Counted from the stretch's first letter, positions 16,862 through 26,833 are shown. The stretch is 36,375 nucleotides of DNA from Cellulomonas citrea (GCF_009829685.1 NZ_VWSD01000015.1:1-36375), one strand, 5' to 3'. Numbers and translations: made by a program. Notes: generated by a model from the letters alone, not told the origin.

Positions 16862-17362
16862 TCAGGCGTTCTCGTCCGCCGGCTCCTCGCCGAGCAGCCG
16901 GCGCAGGTAGGCGTAGGTGAGGTCGCCGATCATCTGGTCGTGCTGGTGCTCGTAGCCCTGGCTCGTGTAGAAGGCGAGGTTCTGCAGCGAGTCCCGGCCG
17001 GTGAACACCCAGACCTCGGCGGTGCCCTCGGGCAGCCGCGGCACGATCTCGACGAGCAGCCGGCTGCCGATCCCCTTGCCCTGAAGGTCCGGCGCCACCG
17101 CGAACCGGCCGAGGGTGGCCTTGCCGTCCTCCAGCAGCACCCGGATGGACCCGACGAGCCGGTGCCCCAGCCACGCCCCGAGGGTGATGACGTCCGGTCG
17201 GGCCAGGTCGGCCTTGAGCTCGGCGAGGGTCTGGGTCAACGGCGGGATGTGCGGGTCGTCGTACTGCTGGGCCTCGGTGACGAAGGCGGCCCTGCGCAGC
17301 GTGAACAGCTCCCCGGCATCGGTGGCCGCCACCGTGCGGACCTCGAGCTCGTCGGTCGTCAT
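16862..17362 (-). CDS. GNAT-family N-acetyltransferase
   Basis: 166 residues. The acetyl-CoA binding signature is clear: LGRFAVAPDLQGKGIGSRLL (motif A, with Q/RxxGxG/A as QGKGIG), preceded by an acceptor-side stretch with HIPPLTQTLAELKADL, and followed by LAFYTSQGYE (motif B). The acceptor is unknown. I chose ATG 17362 (MTTDELEV) over ATG 17371; CACGAT lies 7 nt ahead of it, which would fit a leaderless start. It is divergent from purU and followed after 5 nt by the VOC gene. Confidence 0.9.
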   Translation of the reverse strand: MTTDELEVRTVAATDAGELFTLRRAAFVTEAQQYDDPHIPPLTQTLAELKADLARPDVITLGAWLGHRLVGSIRVLLEDGKATLGRFAVAPDLQGKGIGSRLLVEIVPRLPEGTAEVWVFTGRDSLQNLAFYTSQGYEHQHDQMIGDLTYAYLRRLLGEEPADENA

Positions 17363-17396
17363 GGCGCCCATCGTGTCAGGCCCGGGCAGCGCGCAC

Positions 17397-17402
17397 TACT
17401 CT
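17397..17402 (+). promoter_or_regulatory. -10 box of purU
   Basis: TACTCT ends 8 nt before the GTG at 17411, so the transcript would begin at or within 2 nt of the start codon (near-leaderless). TGTCAG about 18 bp upstream could be a -35. Confidence 0.5.
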
Positions 17403-17410
17403 CGTGGTTC

Positions 17411-18259
17411 GTGTCGACCCCGCAGCGCGTGCTCACCCTGTCGTGCCCCGACCGCCCCGGGATCGTGCATGCGGTGACGGGGCTGCTCGCCGAGCACGGG
17501 GGCAACATCACCGAGTCCCAGCAGTTCGGCGACCCGCAGTCGGGTCTGTTCTTCATGCGTGTCCAGTTCACCTCGGACAGCCCGGCGGCTCCGCTCGACG
17601 CCTCGTTCGAGTCCCTGGCCGCGCGGTTCGACATGAGCTGGCACCTGGACGTGGCCGGCCGGCCGGTGCGCACGCTCGTCATGGGTTCGACCGCCGCGCA
17701 CTGCCTCAACGACCTGGCGTTCCGGCAGCGTTCGGAGGGGCTGCCGATCGACATCGTGGCCGTGGTCTCCAACCACACCCGGCTCGAGCCGCTGGCCCGG
17801 TTCTACGACATCGACTTCCACCACGTCCCGGTGACCGCTGCGACGAAGGCGGACGCCGAGGCCCGGCTGCTCGAGCTGGTCGACGAGCTCGACGTCGAGC
17901 TCGTCGTGCTGGCCCGGTACATGCAGATCCTGTCCGACGACCTGTGCCGGGCGCTGTCCGGCCGGGCGATCAACATCCACCACTCGTTCCTGCCGAGCTT
18001 CAAGGGCGCCCGCCCCTACGCCCAGGCGCACGACCGCGGCGTCAAGCTCATCGGCGCGACCGCGCACTACGTGACGGCCGACCTGGACGAGGGCCCGATC
18101 ATCGAGCAGGACGTCGAGCGGGTGGACCACACGCACGCCGCCGACGACCTCGTGCGCCTGGGTCAGGACGTCGAGCGCCGGGCGCTGGCCCGTGCGGTGC
18201 GCTGGCACGCCGAGCACCGCGTCCTGCTCGACGGGCACCGCACCATCGTCTTCCGCTGA
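17411..18259 (+). CDS. purU: Formyltetrahydrofolate deformylase
   Basis: 282 residues. PurU hydrolyses 10-formyl-THF to THF and formate, balancing the one-carbon pool. An N-terminal ACT domain (about 6-80, starting VLTLSCPDRPGIVHAVTG) would sense methionine/glycine as in E. coli. The formyltransferase-fold domain (about 86-282) contains AINIHHSFLPSFKGARPY with the catalytic N188 and H190, and ADLDEGPIIEQD with catalytic D226. These are the three catalytic positions shared with PurN. The GTG start is fixed by the -10 box. It is divergent from the GNAT/VOC pair and lies close to glyA-folD, so the neighbourhood handles one-carbon folates. Confidence 0.96.
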   Translation: MSTPQRVLTLSCPDRPGIVHAVTGLLAEHGGNITESQQFGDPQSGLFFMRVQFTSDSPAAPLDASFESLAARFDMSWHLDVAGRPVRTLVMGSTAAHCLNDLAFRQRSEGLPIDIVAVVSNHTRLEPLARFYDIDFHHVPVTAATKADAEARLLELVDELDVELVVLARYMQILSDDLCRALSGRAINIHHSFLPSFKGARPYAQAHDRGVKLIGATAHYVTADLDEGPIIEQDVERVDHTHAADDLVRLGQDVERRALARAVRWHAEHRVLLDGHRTIVFR

Positions 18260-18268
18260 GCAAGCCGG

Positions 18269-18295
18269 GCCGGCGCGCACCCGTCGCGCACCGGC
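18269..18295. terminator. Possible terminator between purU and the sugar module
   Basis: GCCGGCGCG (18269-18277) can pair with CGCG-ca-CCGGC (18285-18295) with a 2-nt bulge. Convergent stops on both sides. Weak. Confidence 0.4.
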
Positions 18296-18326
18296 GGGCG
18301 ACCTGCCCCTCGCCGGGGGGCCGCCG

Positions 18327-19118
18327 TCAGATCGCCGAGCGCAGCCGCGGCCCGGCGGTCGTCGCACCCGTGATCGCCGCCAGGATGTCCTCGTAGCTCG
18401 CGGTCGCCGCGTCGAACGACCCGTTGTTGCGCCCGTGCCGCAGCACCTCGATGCGGTCGGACACCGCCCGAACATCGTTCATGTTGTGGCTGATGAGGAT
18501 GACGCCGAGCCCCAGGTCGCGCAGCCGTTCGATGTGTGTGAGGACCTCGGCGGTCTGCACCACCGACAGGGCGGCCGTCGGCTCGTCGAGCACGACGATC
18601 CGCGGCTCGCCGATGAGCGTGCGGGCGATGGCGACCGCCTGCCGCTGACCGCCGGACAGCTGGTTGAGCGGGGTGCGCGCGGACGGCACCCGCGCCCGCA
18701 GCCGCTGCAGCGCTTCCCGGGTGACGTGCTCCATCCGGGCCTCGTCGAGCATGCCAGTACCCGTGCGCAGCTCGCGCCCGAGGAAGATGTTGGCGGTCAC
18801 GTCGAGGTTCTCGCAGACCGCGAGGTCCTGGAACACGGTGGCCACGCCCATCTCGAGCGCCGACGAGGGCGAGCCGACGGCGACCTGCTCACCGTCGATC
18901 TCGATCAGCCCGGCGTCGGGGACCAGCACCCCCGAGATGACCTTGGCCAGCGTCGACTTGCCCGCACCGTTGTCACCGACGAGCGCGACCACCTCGTGGG
19001 CGTGCACCGTGAGGTCGACCCCGACCAGCGCCTCGACCGCGCCGAAGCGCACGCTGACCTCGCGCATCGAGAGCAGCGGGACACGACCCGGCCGTCCGGC
19101 GCCGTCGCCTGGGCTCAT
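18327..19118 (-). CDS. Single-NBD sugar ABC ATPase (FrcA-like), module 1
   Basis: 263 residues, one complete nucleotide-binding domain: Walker A GDNGAGKST (48-56), Q-loop VFQDLAVCENLDV (Q97), signature LSGGQRQ (154-160), Walker B RIVVLDEP (173-180), switch His in LISHNMNDV (H211). The style is that of single-domain monosaccharide ATPases such as FrcA, or XylG-type ATPases next to ROK regulators in Streptomyces. Half-length compared with the tandem-NBD ATPase encoded in the same module. It lies 62 bp after the ROK regulator gene and no permease follows. It may replace the tandem ATPase on the module permease, serve a permease elsewhere, or act with the regulator; the sequence does not decide. 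RBS GAGGAG lies 11 nt before the ATG. Confidence 0.93.
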   Translation of the reverse strand: MSPGDGAGRPGRVPLLSMREVSVRFGAVEALVGVDLTVHAHEVVALVGDNGAGKSTLAKVISGVLVPDAGLIEIDGEQVAVGSPSSALEMGVATVFQDLAVCENLDVTANIFLGRELRTGTGMLDEARMEHVTREALQRLRARVPSARTPLNQLSGGQRQAVAIARTLIGEPRIVVLDEPTAALSVVQTAEVLTHIERLRDLGLGVILISHNMNDVRAVSDRIEVLRHGRNNGSFDAATASYEDILAAITGATTAGPRLRSAI

Positions 19119-19180
19119 CAGCTCACCTGCTCCTCATCGGGCCTGTGTCTTGTGAAGTGAAGTCCTGCGGTCTGCGGCCG

Positions 19181-20383
19181 TCAACCGAGACCCCGCCAGG
19201 TCATCGGTTCGAGCTCGTCGCGCGTCACCAGGTCCGTGGACTGCAGCACGAGCTGCAGCGCACCGGTCACCTCGGCCCGCTCCCCGAGCGCGGCCGGGAA
19301 CACCTCGAGCGGGGCGATCTGGTTGAGCAGCACGCGACGACGGATGGCCTCGCGCAGCGGTCCGGTGAGCACCTCGCCGGTCTCGGCGAGCTCGCCCCCG
19401 ACGACGACGCACTGCGGGTTGACCGCCACGCAGAGCCCGGCGACCACCGCCCCGATGGTGGCACCGGCGTCGGCGATGACCTGCCGGCAGCCCGGGTCGC
19501 CCTCGTTCGCCGCGGCGATCACGTCGCGCAGCGCGAGCGCGCCGTGGCTGGCCCGCAGCGGTTCGAGCAGTGCCTGGGAGCCCACCACGGTGTCCAGGCA
19601 GCCGCGGGAGCCGCACAGGCAGATCCGGCCCGACGGGTCGACCTGCACGTGCCCGATCTCACCGGCCGTCCCGGCGAAGCCGCGGTGCAGCCGGCCACCG
19701 ATCACCAGACCGGCCCCGGTGCCGTACGAGGCGCGCACGTAGATGGAGTCCTGGTACTGCCGGGAGGCGCCCAGCGTGCTCTCCGCGAGCCCGCCGAGGT
19801 TCGCGTCGTTGTCGACGAAGACCGGACGGGCGAGCCGCTTGGACAGCACGTGCGCGACCGGCACCTCGTCCCAGCCCCGCATGATCCCCTTGACCGAGAC
19901 CATGCCGGTGGCCACGTCGACCGGGGCCGGCAGCCCGACCCCGATGCCCAGCACCTCGTCGAGCGAGGCGCCCATCCGGTCGAGCAGGTCCGTGATGAGC
20001 AGCGCGGCCCGGTCCAGCGTGGTGTCCACCCGGTGCTGCGCCGGTAGCGGCAGCAGCTGCTCGGCGACCACGTCGTGCGCGACGTCCCCGAGGACCACCC
20101 GCATGTGCCGCAGCCCGATGTGCACCCCGACCGCGAGCCCGACCCTGCGGGCGAGCGTGACGAGCTGGGCGCGCCGCCCGGTCCGCACGGTGCTGCGCAC
20201 CTCGACCAGCTCGGCACCGACGAGCTCCTTGACGATCGTGGAGACCGTCGCGGCCGACAGCCCGGTCGCCCCGGTGAGCTCGACCTGGGTCAGCCCGCCG
20301 TGCTGCTTGAGCGCGTCGAGGATGAGCCCGCGGTTCGCCCCACGCAGGGCCGACTGCGAGCCCGCCGCCGGGCGATCTGCCAT
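19181..20383 (-). CDS. ROK-family transcriptional regulator, module 1
   Basis: 400 residues. A winged helix-turn-helix (about 14-75; GGLTQVELTGATGLSAATVS, recognition helix around SAATVSTIVKEL) precedes a ROK sugar-kinase-like domain. The latter has the sugar-site GEIGHVQVD and the zinc motif CLCGSRGC. Members bind DNA as repressors (or activators) and release it on binding a sugar or sugar phosphate; examples are XylR, NagC, Mlc and Rok7B7. Its ATG follows a TAGGCT box by 6 nt (leaderless), and a strong hairpin separates it from the permease, so it has its own transcript. The probable target is the inverted repeat at 24565-24589 ahead of the module-1 binding-protein gene. Ligand unknown. Confidence 0.94.
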   Translation of the reverse strand: MADRPAAGSQSALRGANRGLILDALKQHGGLTQVELTGATGLSAATVSTIVKELVGAELVEVRSTVRTGRRAQLVTLARRVGLAVGVHIGLRHMRVVLGDVAHDVVAEQLLPLPAQHRVDTTLDRAALLITDLLDRMGASLDEVLGIGVGLPAPVDVATGMVSVKGIMRGWDEVPVAHVLSKRLARPVFVDNDANLGGLAESTLGASRQYQDSIYVRASYGTGAGLVIGGRLHRGFAGTAGEIGHVQVDPSGRICLCGSRGCLDTVVGSQALLEPLRASHGALALRDVIAAANEGDPGCRQVIADAGATIGAVVAGLCVAVNPQCVVVGGELAETGEVLTGPLREAIRRRVLLNQIAPLEVFPAALGERAEVTGALQLVLQSTDLVTRDELEPMTWRGLG

Positions 20384-20395
20384 GGTCTGAGCCTA
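20384..20395 (-). promoter_or_regulatory. -10 box for leaderless ROK regulator 1
   Basis: On the minus strand TAGGCT (20390-20395), 6 nt, then ATG at 20383. Same layout as ROK regulator 2. Confidence 0.6.
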
Positions 20396-20415
20396 TCGAC
20401 GCAGGTCGGACGAAT

Positions 20416-20456
20416 GGTGCACGGCCCGGCGCCACGCGGGCGCCGGGCCGTGCACC
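20416..20456 (-). terminator. 18-bp perfect hairpin after module-1 permease
   Basis: Arms 20416-20433 and 20439-20456 are perfectly complementary (GGTGCACGGCCCGGCGCC and its complement) with a 5-nt loop, 6 nt after the permease stop. It should end the binding protein-ATPase-permease transcript before the ROK gene. Confidence 0.8.
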
Positions 20457-20462
20457 GCCGGC

Positions 20463-21640
20463 TCAGCGAGCGGCGGCAGCCCGTCGCTTGTTGTAGATGT
20501 CGAACGCCACCGCGAGCAGCAGCACCAGACCCTTGACGACCTGCTGGATGGACTGGTCGATGCCGAGCAGCTGCATGCCGTTGCTCATCACGGCCATCAC
20601 CAGACCACCGACCATGGCACCGCCGACCCGGCCGATGCCGCCCGAGACGGACGCCCCGCCGATGAAGCAGGCGGCGATCGCGTCGAGCTCGAACATGTTG
20701 CCTGCGGCCGGCTGGGCGCTGTTGGAGCGCGAGGAGTAGACGATGCCGGCCACCGAGGCCAGCACGCCCATGTTGACGAAGATCCAGAAGTTGACCTTCT
20801 TCACCTTGACGCCGGACAGCTGAGCGGCGTTGAGGTTGCCGCCGATGGCGTACACGTGGCGGCCGAACACGGTCTTCGTCGTGACCACCGAGTAGGTCAT
20901 GATGAGGACGGCCATGATGATGAGCACGATCGGCAGCCCGCGGCTGCTGGCCAGCCGGTACGCGAACGCCATGACGACGGCGGCCACGAGGACGATCTTC
21001 GCGACGAACAGCGGCATCGCCTCGACCGCCTGCTGGTACTTGAGGCGGCCCTGCCGGCTGCGGTACTGGCTGTAGGCGAACCCGGCGATCCCGATCGCGG
21101 CGATGACCAGCGTGAAGACGTCGTAGCCGTTCCCACCGAGGATGCCGTTGAGGAAGCCACCGGCGATCTTCTGGTACTCCGGCGGGAAGGGCGACAGCGA
21201 GATGTTGTTGAGCACCCGCAGCGTGAGCCCGCGGAACAGGAGCATGCCGGCCAGCGTCACGATGAACGCCGGCACTCCGACGTAGGCGACCCAGAAGCCC
21301 TGCCAGGCCCCGACCACGAGGCCGACCGCGAGCGCCGCGAGCACACCGGCCCACCACGGTCCGCCGTGCTTGATGACGACGATCGCCGAGACGGCCCCGG
21401 TGAGCGCCACCACCGAGCCGACGGACAGGTCGATGTGCCCGGCGACGATGACGATGAGCATGCCGAGGGCGAGGATCAGCACGTAGGAGTACTGGAGCAC
21501 GATGTTCGTGAGGTTCTCCGGGCCGATCGACACCCCCTTGGTGAGCACGGCGAAGAGGGCCACGATCGCGACGAACGCGATGTAGATGCCGCTCTGGCGC
21601 AGGTTCCTCGTGAGCAGGTCCCGCAGGGAGGTGACGACGT

Positions 21641-21644
<4 letters not shown>
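20463..21644 (-). CDS. mmsB: Monosaccharide ABC permease (MmsB/GguB/XylH-like), module 1
   Basis: 393 residues, about ten hydrophobic segments, no NBD: a homodimeric permease of the ribose/xylose (CUT2) class. Family signatures are [20 protein letters not shown] in the second/third helix region and [20 protein letters not shown] further on; [19 protein letters not shown] near the C-terminus is the conserved cytoplasmic coupling loop. Its length and the partner genes fit the multiple-monosaccharide permease GguB/MmsB best. The ATG overlaps the ATPase stop by 4 nt (ATGA). It transports the sugar delivered by the lipoprotein at 23277-24431. Confidence 0.94.
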
Positions 21645-23182
<1,538 letters not shown>

Positions 23183-23214
23183 GCCTCGCTCCGTCCTTCG
23201 TGGGTGGGCACGAC

Positions 23215-23253
23215 ACCCGGGTCGGCCGGCGGGGTGCGCCGGCCGACCCGGGT
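23215..23253 (-). terminator. 17-bp attenuator-like hairpin, module 1
   Basis: Arms 23215-23231 and 23237-23253 are perfectly complementary with a 5-nt loop, in the gap between the binding-protein and ATPase genes. In this position such hairpins usually protect the 3' end of the binding-protein mRNA or partly terminate, giving more binding protein than membrane components. Confidence 0.75.
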
Positions 23254-23276
23254 CCGTGCAGGGTGCTGCGGGAGCG

Positions 23277-24431
23277 TCAGCCTGCCTGGCCGGCCTTGAC
23301 CTCGGCCTCGGTGTAGTACCCGGAGTCGATGAGCAGGGACTTGATGTTGTCCTTGTAGACGATGTCGGACTGCAGGAGGAAGGACGGCACGACCTTCACG
23401 CCGTTGTTGTACGACTTGGTGTCGTTCGCCTCGGGGGTCTTGCCCGCCATGAAGGCCGAGGCCGAGGTGACGGCCTGGTCGGCCAGCTTGCGGGTGTCCT
23501 TGAAGATGGTCGCGAACTGCACGCCGTCGTTGATCAGCTTGACCGAGGCGATCTCGGCGTCCTGACCGGTGACGATCGGCAGGCCCTGGGCGATCGTCGG
23601 GCCGTAGCCCGCGTTCTGCAGCGCGGTGATGATGCCGCGGGAGATGCCGTCGAACGGCGAGAGCACGCCCTGGACCTTGTCACCCTTGGAGTAGGTGGAG
23701 GTCAGCAGGTCCTCCATGCGCTTCTGCGCGGTCTCCTGGCTCCAGCGCAGCGTCGCGGCCTGCTCGATGCTGGTCTGGCCGGACTTGACGACGAGGGTGC
23801 CCTTGTCCATGTACGGCTTGAGCGTGTCGATCGCACCGTCGAAGAAGAACTTGGCGTTGTTGTCGTCGAGCGAACCGGCGAACAGCTCGATGTTGAACGG
23901 CCCGGTGGCCTTGCCCGCGGACCCGTCGGCGTTGAGGATGCCGAGGCCGACGAGCAGCGACGTGGCCTGCTGGACGCCGACCTTGTAGTTGTCGAACGTC
24001 ACGTAGAAGTCGACGTTCGCGCTGTCCCGGATGAGGCGGTCGTACGAGATGACCTTGATGCCCTTGTCGGCGGCGCTCTGCAGCTGGTTGGCCAGCGCGG
24101 TGCCGTCGATGGAGGCGACGATCAGGAGCTTGGCGCCCTTGGTGATCATCTGGTCGATCTGCTGCTGCTGGGTCGGGATGTCGTCGCCCGCGTACTCCAG
24201 GTCGACGGTGTAGCCCGCCTTCTCCAGCCCGTCCTTGACGGCCTTGCCGTCGTTGATCCAGCGCTCGGAGGTCTGCGTCGGCATCGCGACGCCGATGAGG
24301 CCACCGGCCGCGGCCGACGAGCCACCCGTCGAGCCGGAACCGCTGCCCGCACCGGCACCGCCGCCCGAGCAGGCGGCCAGGCCGAGCGCCATGACGGCCC
24401 CCACGGCCGCGACGAAGATCTTTGTCCTCAT
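23277..24431 (-). CDS. chvE: ChvE-like sugar-binding lipoprotein, module 1
   Basis: 384 residues. Signal peptide with lipobox LAAC (C21), then a Gly/Ser linker and a type-I periplasmic-binding fold. From memory of Agrobacterium ChvE, the protein is colinear with it along the mature chain: [76 protein letters not shown] and [11 protein letters not shown]. ChvE and its actinobacterial relatives bind several monosaccharides (galactose, arabinose, glucose, xylose), feeding GguAB/MmsAB; here the lipoprotein would be tethered outside the membrane. Start ATG 24431 is chosen because it opens directly on MRTKIF and the hydrophobic signal; the longer reading adds 43 unrelated residues. Confidence 0.94.
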   Translation of the reverse strand: MRTKIFVAAVGAVMALGLAACSGGGAGAGSGSGSTGGSSAAAGGLIGVAMPTQTSERWINDGKAVKDGLEKAGYTVDLEYAGDDIPTQQQQIDQMITKGAKLLIVASIDGTALANQLQSAADKGIKVISYDRLIRDSANVDFYVTFDNYKVGVQQATSLLVGLGILNADGSAGKATGPFNIELFAGSLDDNNAKFFFDGAIDTLKPYMDKGTLVVKSGQTSIEQAATLRWSQETAQKRMEDLLTSTYSKGDKVQGVLSPFDGISRGIITALQNAGYGPTIAQGLPIVTGQDAEIASVKLINDGVQFATIFKDTRKLADQAVTSASAFMAGKTPEANDTKSYNNGVKVVPSFLLQSDIVYKDNIKSLLIDSGYYTEAEVKAGQAG

Positions 24432-24564
24432 GTCTTCAACCCTTCTCGTCATCGAGAGTGCGCTGCGCCCGTCGTCGGGGCGGTGAGGAGGGCTGGTGCC
24501 CACCTCGCCGTTGACCCGGGCTCCCGACGGCCACAGTGGCGACGGGACCAGCGCGACCACTGTG

Positions 24565-24589
24565 CTTGTCTTCGGTTCTCGAAGTCAAG
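24565..24589. promoter_or_regulatory. 25-bp inverted repeat, probable ROK operator (module 1)
   Basis: CTTGTCTTCG (24565-24574), 5-nt spacer GTTCT, CGAAGTCAAG (24580-24589): 9 of 10 arm positions are complementary. A possible -35, TTGACT, sits in one arm, so binding would block transcription of the binding-protein operon. Regulator 1 (19181-20383) is the natural candidate. Confidence 0.65.
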
Positions 24590-24641
24590 GGCGCGAGGGT
24601 GGGATGCGATTGCGGTTCGATAACAGTCAGATCGCGAATTC

Positions 24642-24653
24642 GTGAGCGCTCAC
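24642..24653. promoter_or_regulatory. GTGAGCGCTCAC palindrome
   Basis: Perfect 12-bp palindrome with the CG-centred GAGCGCTC core typical of LacI/GalR-family operators (compare the symmetric lac operator and CebR sites). No LacI-family gene is in the window, so the regulator, if any, is encoded elsewhere. Confidence 0.5.
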
Positions 24654-24804
24654 ACGGCCTCCGCGCGGCGCCGCACGCACCCTCGCACCCCCGGAGGGCC
24701 CCCACCTGGGCAAATGGGACCAAGGCGAGCCACATCGGCCGCACACAGCGGGCTCATTGGCTTCTAGAGTCGAACAGTGAGAGGAGCTGCGCTCCCCCGC
24801 CGGC

Positions 24805-25578
24805 TCAGACCACCTGCAGCCGCCGCGGTGCGACGCGGGCCCCCGTCATCGCGCCGATGAGCTCCTCCTGGCTCGTGGTCGCGGTGTCGAACGAGCCGTG
24901 GTTGCGCCCGTGCCGCAGCACCTCGACCCGGTCCGCCACCGCGAGCACGTCCGTCATCGAGTGGCTGATGAAGACGACCCCCAGCCCCAGGTCGCGCAGC
25001 CGCTGGACGTGGATGAGCACCTCCGCCGTCTGCGGGATGGACAGCGCGGCGGTGGGCTCGTCCAGCACCACCACCCGCGGCTGGCCGATGAGCGTGCGCG
25101 CGATCGCGACCGCCTGGCGCTGACCGGCCGACAGCTCCCGCAACGGGGTCCGGGCCGACGGGATCCGGCTCGCCAGGGAGTCCAGCACCTGGACCGCGAT
25201 CTCCTCCATGCGCGCGTCGTCGCGGCCGAACGGCCCGCGCAGCTCACGCCCGAGGAACAGGTTCGACGTGACGTCGAGGTTGTCGCACAGCGCCAGGTCC
25301 TGGAACACCATCTCCACGCCCTGCGCCCGGGCCGCCGCCGGGTTGGGCAGCACCACCGGGTGACCACCCAGCTCGACCACACCCGCGTCCGGGGACAGCA
25401 CCCCCGCGACGATCTTGGCCAGCGTCGACTTGCCCGCGGCGTTGTCGCCCACGACGGCGACGACCTCGTGCGACCGGACCTGCAGGTCGACGTCCACGAG
25501 TGCCTCGACCGCCCCGAAGCACTTGGTGATGCCCTGCAACGACAGCAGGACGTCGACGCTCTCCGGCGAGGTTCCCAT
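24805..25578 (-). CDS. Single-NBD sugar ABC ATPase (FrcA-like), module 2
   Basis: 257 residues, paralogue of the ATPase at 18327-19118 and colinear with it. Walker A GDNAAGKST (44-52), Q-loop VFQDLALCDNLDV, signature LSAGQRQ (149-155; second residue Ala where LSGGQ is usual), Walker B RVVVLDEP (168-175), switch H206 in FISHSMTDV. All catalytic residues are present, so it should hydrolyse ATP. It lies 49 bp after ROK regulator 2 and, as in module 1, is followed by no permease. The ATG has GAGGAG 6 nt upstream. Its retention in both modules argues for a real role. Confidence 0.93.
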   Translation of the reverse strand: MGTSPESVDVLLSLQGITKCFGAVEALVDVDLQVRSHEVVAVVGDNAAGKSTLAKIVAGVLSPDAGVVELGGHPVVLPNPAAARAQGVEMVFQDLALCDNLDVTSNLFLGRELRGPFGRDDARMEEIAVQVLDSLASRIPSARTPLRELSAGQRQAVAIARTLIGQPRVVVLDEPTAALSIPQTAEVLIHVQRLRDLGLGVVFISHSMTDVLAVADRVEVLRHGRNHGSFDTATTSQEELIGAMTGARVAPRRLQVV

Positions 25579-25627
25579 CAGCTGCTCCTCGATGAGCTGG
25601 GTGGACGATGGTGGTGCAACGCCGTCG

Positions 25628-26821
25628 TCAAACTACCTCGACGGCGGTCTCGGGCGACACCGGAACCGACACCTCCGTCGCCTGCAGTGCCAGCAGCATC
25701 GCGCCCATGACCTCGGCACGCGAGCCGAGCTCGGCCGGCACGATCTCCAGCGGTGCCACGCTGTTGCCGACCACCCGGTGGCCGATCCGCTCCCGCAGCG
25801 GCCCCAGGAACACCTCGCCGGTCTCGGCCAGCTCCCCGCCGACGACCACCACCTGCGGGTTGACCACCATCGCGACGACCGCGACGACGGCACCGACCTG
25901 GGCACCGGCATCGGCCACGACCCGGGCGCACGCCGGTTCGCCGTCACCGGCCCGGCGCACCACGTCCGTGAGCGTGAGCGAGCCGAGCACCGGGCGCACC
26001 GACTCGGCGAGCGCCGCACCGCCGGCCACCGTGTCCAGGCAGCCCCGGTTCCCGCAACGGCACATCCGGCCCTGCGGGTCGACCATGACGTGACCGATCT
26101 CGCCCGCCACGCCCGCGTAGCCGCGGTGCACGTTGCCGGACACCACGACCCCCGCAGACACCCCGTACGAGGCGCGCACGTAGACGACGTCGCGGACCTG
26201 GCGACCGGCACCCAGCGCGCTCTCGGCCAGGGCGCCGACGTTCGCGTCGTTGTCGACGTACACCGGGCGCCCCGTCCGCTTGGACAGCGTCTGGGCGATG
26301 TCCACCCCGTCCCACCCCGGCATCACCCCGGCGACCGAGATGCTCCCGGTGCCGGCCTCCACCGGCGCCGGGACCGCGACGCCGACCCCGGCCACGTCGT
26401 CGAACGACGCGCCGACCCGTTCCAGCAGGTCCGCCATGAGCACCGTCGCACGGTCCAGGCCGGTGTCGACCCGGTGCTCGAAGGGCAGCGGCAGCGTGTG
26501 CTCGGCGATCGGGTGCAGCGCGAAGTCCGCCAGCACGACGTGCACGTGACGCCGGCCGAACTGGATGCCGACCGCCAGGCCCATCCGTCGTGACACGGTG
26601 ACGAGCTGGGCCCGGCGGCCGTTGCGGGTGGTCGTGGCCGTCTCGACGACGCCAGCGGCGAACAGGTCGCGCACGATCGTCGAGACGCTCGCCGGCGAGA
26701 GCCCGGTGGCGGCGGCCAGCTCGATCTGGGTCAGGCCGCCCCACCGCTGCACCGTCTGCAGCACCAGGGCCTTGTTCGCCGCACGCAGCGACGACTGGGA
26801 GCCCGGGGCTTTCCTGACCAC
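25628..26821 (-). CDS. ROK-family transcriptional regulator, module 2
   Basis: 397 residues, colinear paralogue of regulator 1. HTH at about 14-75 (GGLTQIELAAATGLSPASVS; recognition helix around SPASVSTIVRDL, which differs from regulator 1), then a ROK domain with GEIGHVMVD and zinc motif CRCGNRGC. The GTG start (26821) follows TAGGTT by 6 nt, so it is leaderless. It probably controls module 2 through the TTCArGTCnTGAA sites at 30993-31005 and 31088-31100. The different recognition helix agrees with the different operator. Ligand unknown, presumably the sugar imported by module 2 or its phosphate. Confidence 0.94.
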   Translation of the reverse strand: MVRKAPGSQSSLRAANKALVLQTVQRWGGLTQIELAAATGLSPASVSTIVRDLFAAGVVETATTTRNGRRAQLVTVSRRMGLAVGIQFGRRHVHVVLADFALHPIAEHTLPLPFEHRVDTGLDRATVLMADLLERVGASFDDVAGVGVAVPAPVEAGTGSISVAGVMPGWDGVDIAQTLSKRTGRPVYVDNDANVGALAESALGAGRQVRDVVYVRASYGVSAGVVVSGNVHRGYAGVAGEIGHVMVDPQGRMCRCGNRGCLDTVAGGAALAESVRPVLGSLTLTDVVRRAGDGEPACARVVADAGAQVGAVVAVVAMVVNPQVVVVGGELAETGEVFLGPLRERIGHRVVGNSVAPLEIVPAELGSRAEVMGAMLLALQATEVSVPVSPETAVEVV

Positions 26822-26833
26822 GACGCGAACCTA
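26822..26833 (-). promoter_or_regulatory. -10 box for leaderless ROK regulator 2
   Basis: On the minus strand TAGGTT (26828-26833), 6 nt, then GTG at 26821. The region upstream to the permease stop is only 35 bp more, with a weak GGCTCG/CGAGCC hairpin (26836-26859). Confidence 0.6.

Larger units (their letters stand above)
24432..24804 (-). promoter_or_regulatory. 373-bp control region of module 1
   Basis: No gene is supported here. The region carries a 25-bp inverted repeat (24565-24589) and a perfect 12-bp palindrome (24642-24653), listed separately. A possible minus-strand promoter has TTGACT (24583-24588) inside the inverted repeat and CACAGT 18 bp on. The region must hold the promoter and operators for the module-1 binding-protein operon. 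Confidence 0.6.

Noticed and set aside
16857-17174. N-terminal extension of the VOC frame at 16068-16856
   Set aside because: It overlaps the GNAT gene out of frame and is Arg/Gly/Pro-rich; the GTG at 16856 right after the GNAT stop is the sensible start.
19119-19180. TTGACG overlapping the ROK stop as a promoter for the small ATPase (also at about 25627 in module 2)
   Set aside because: TTGACG appears in both modules but I find no convincing -10 at proper distance in module 2; too weak to annotate.
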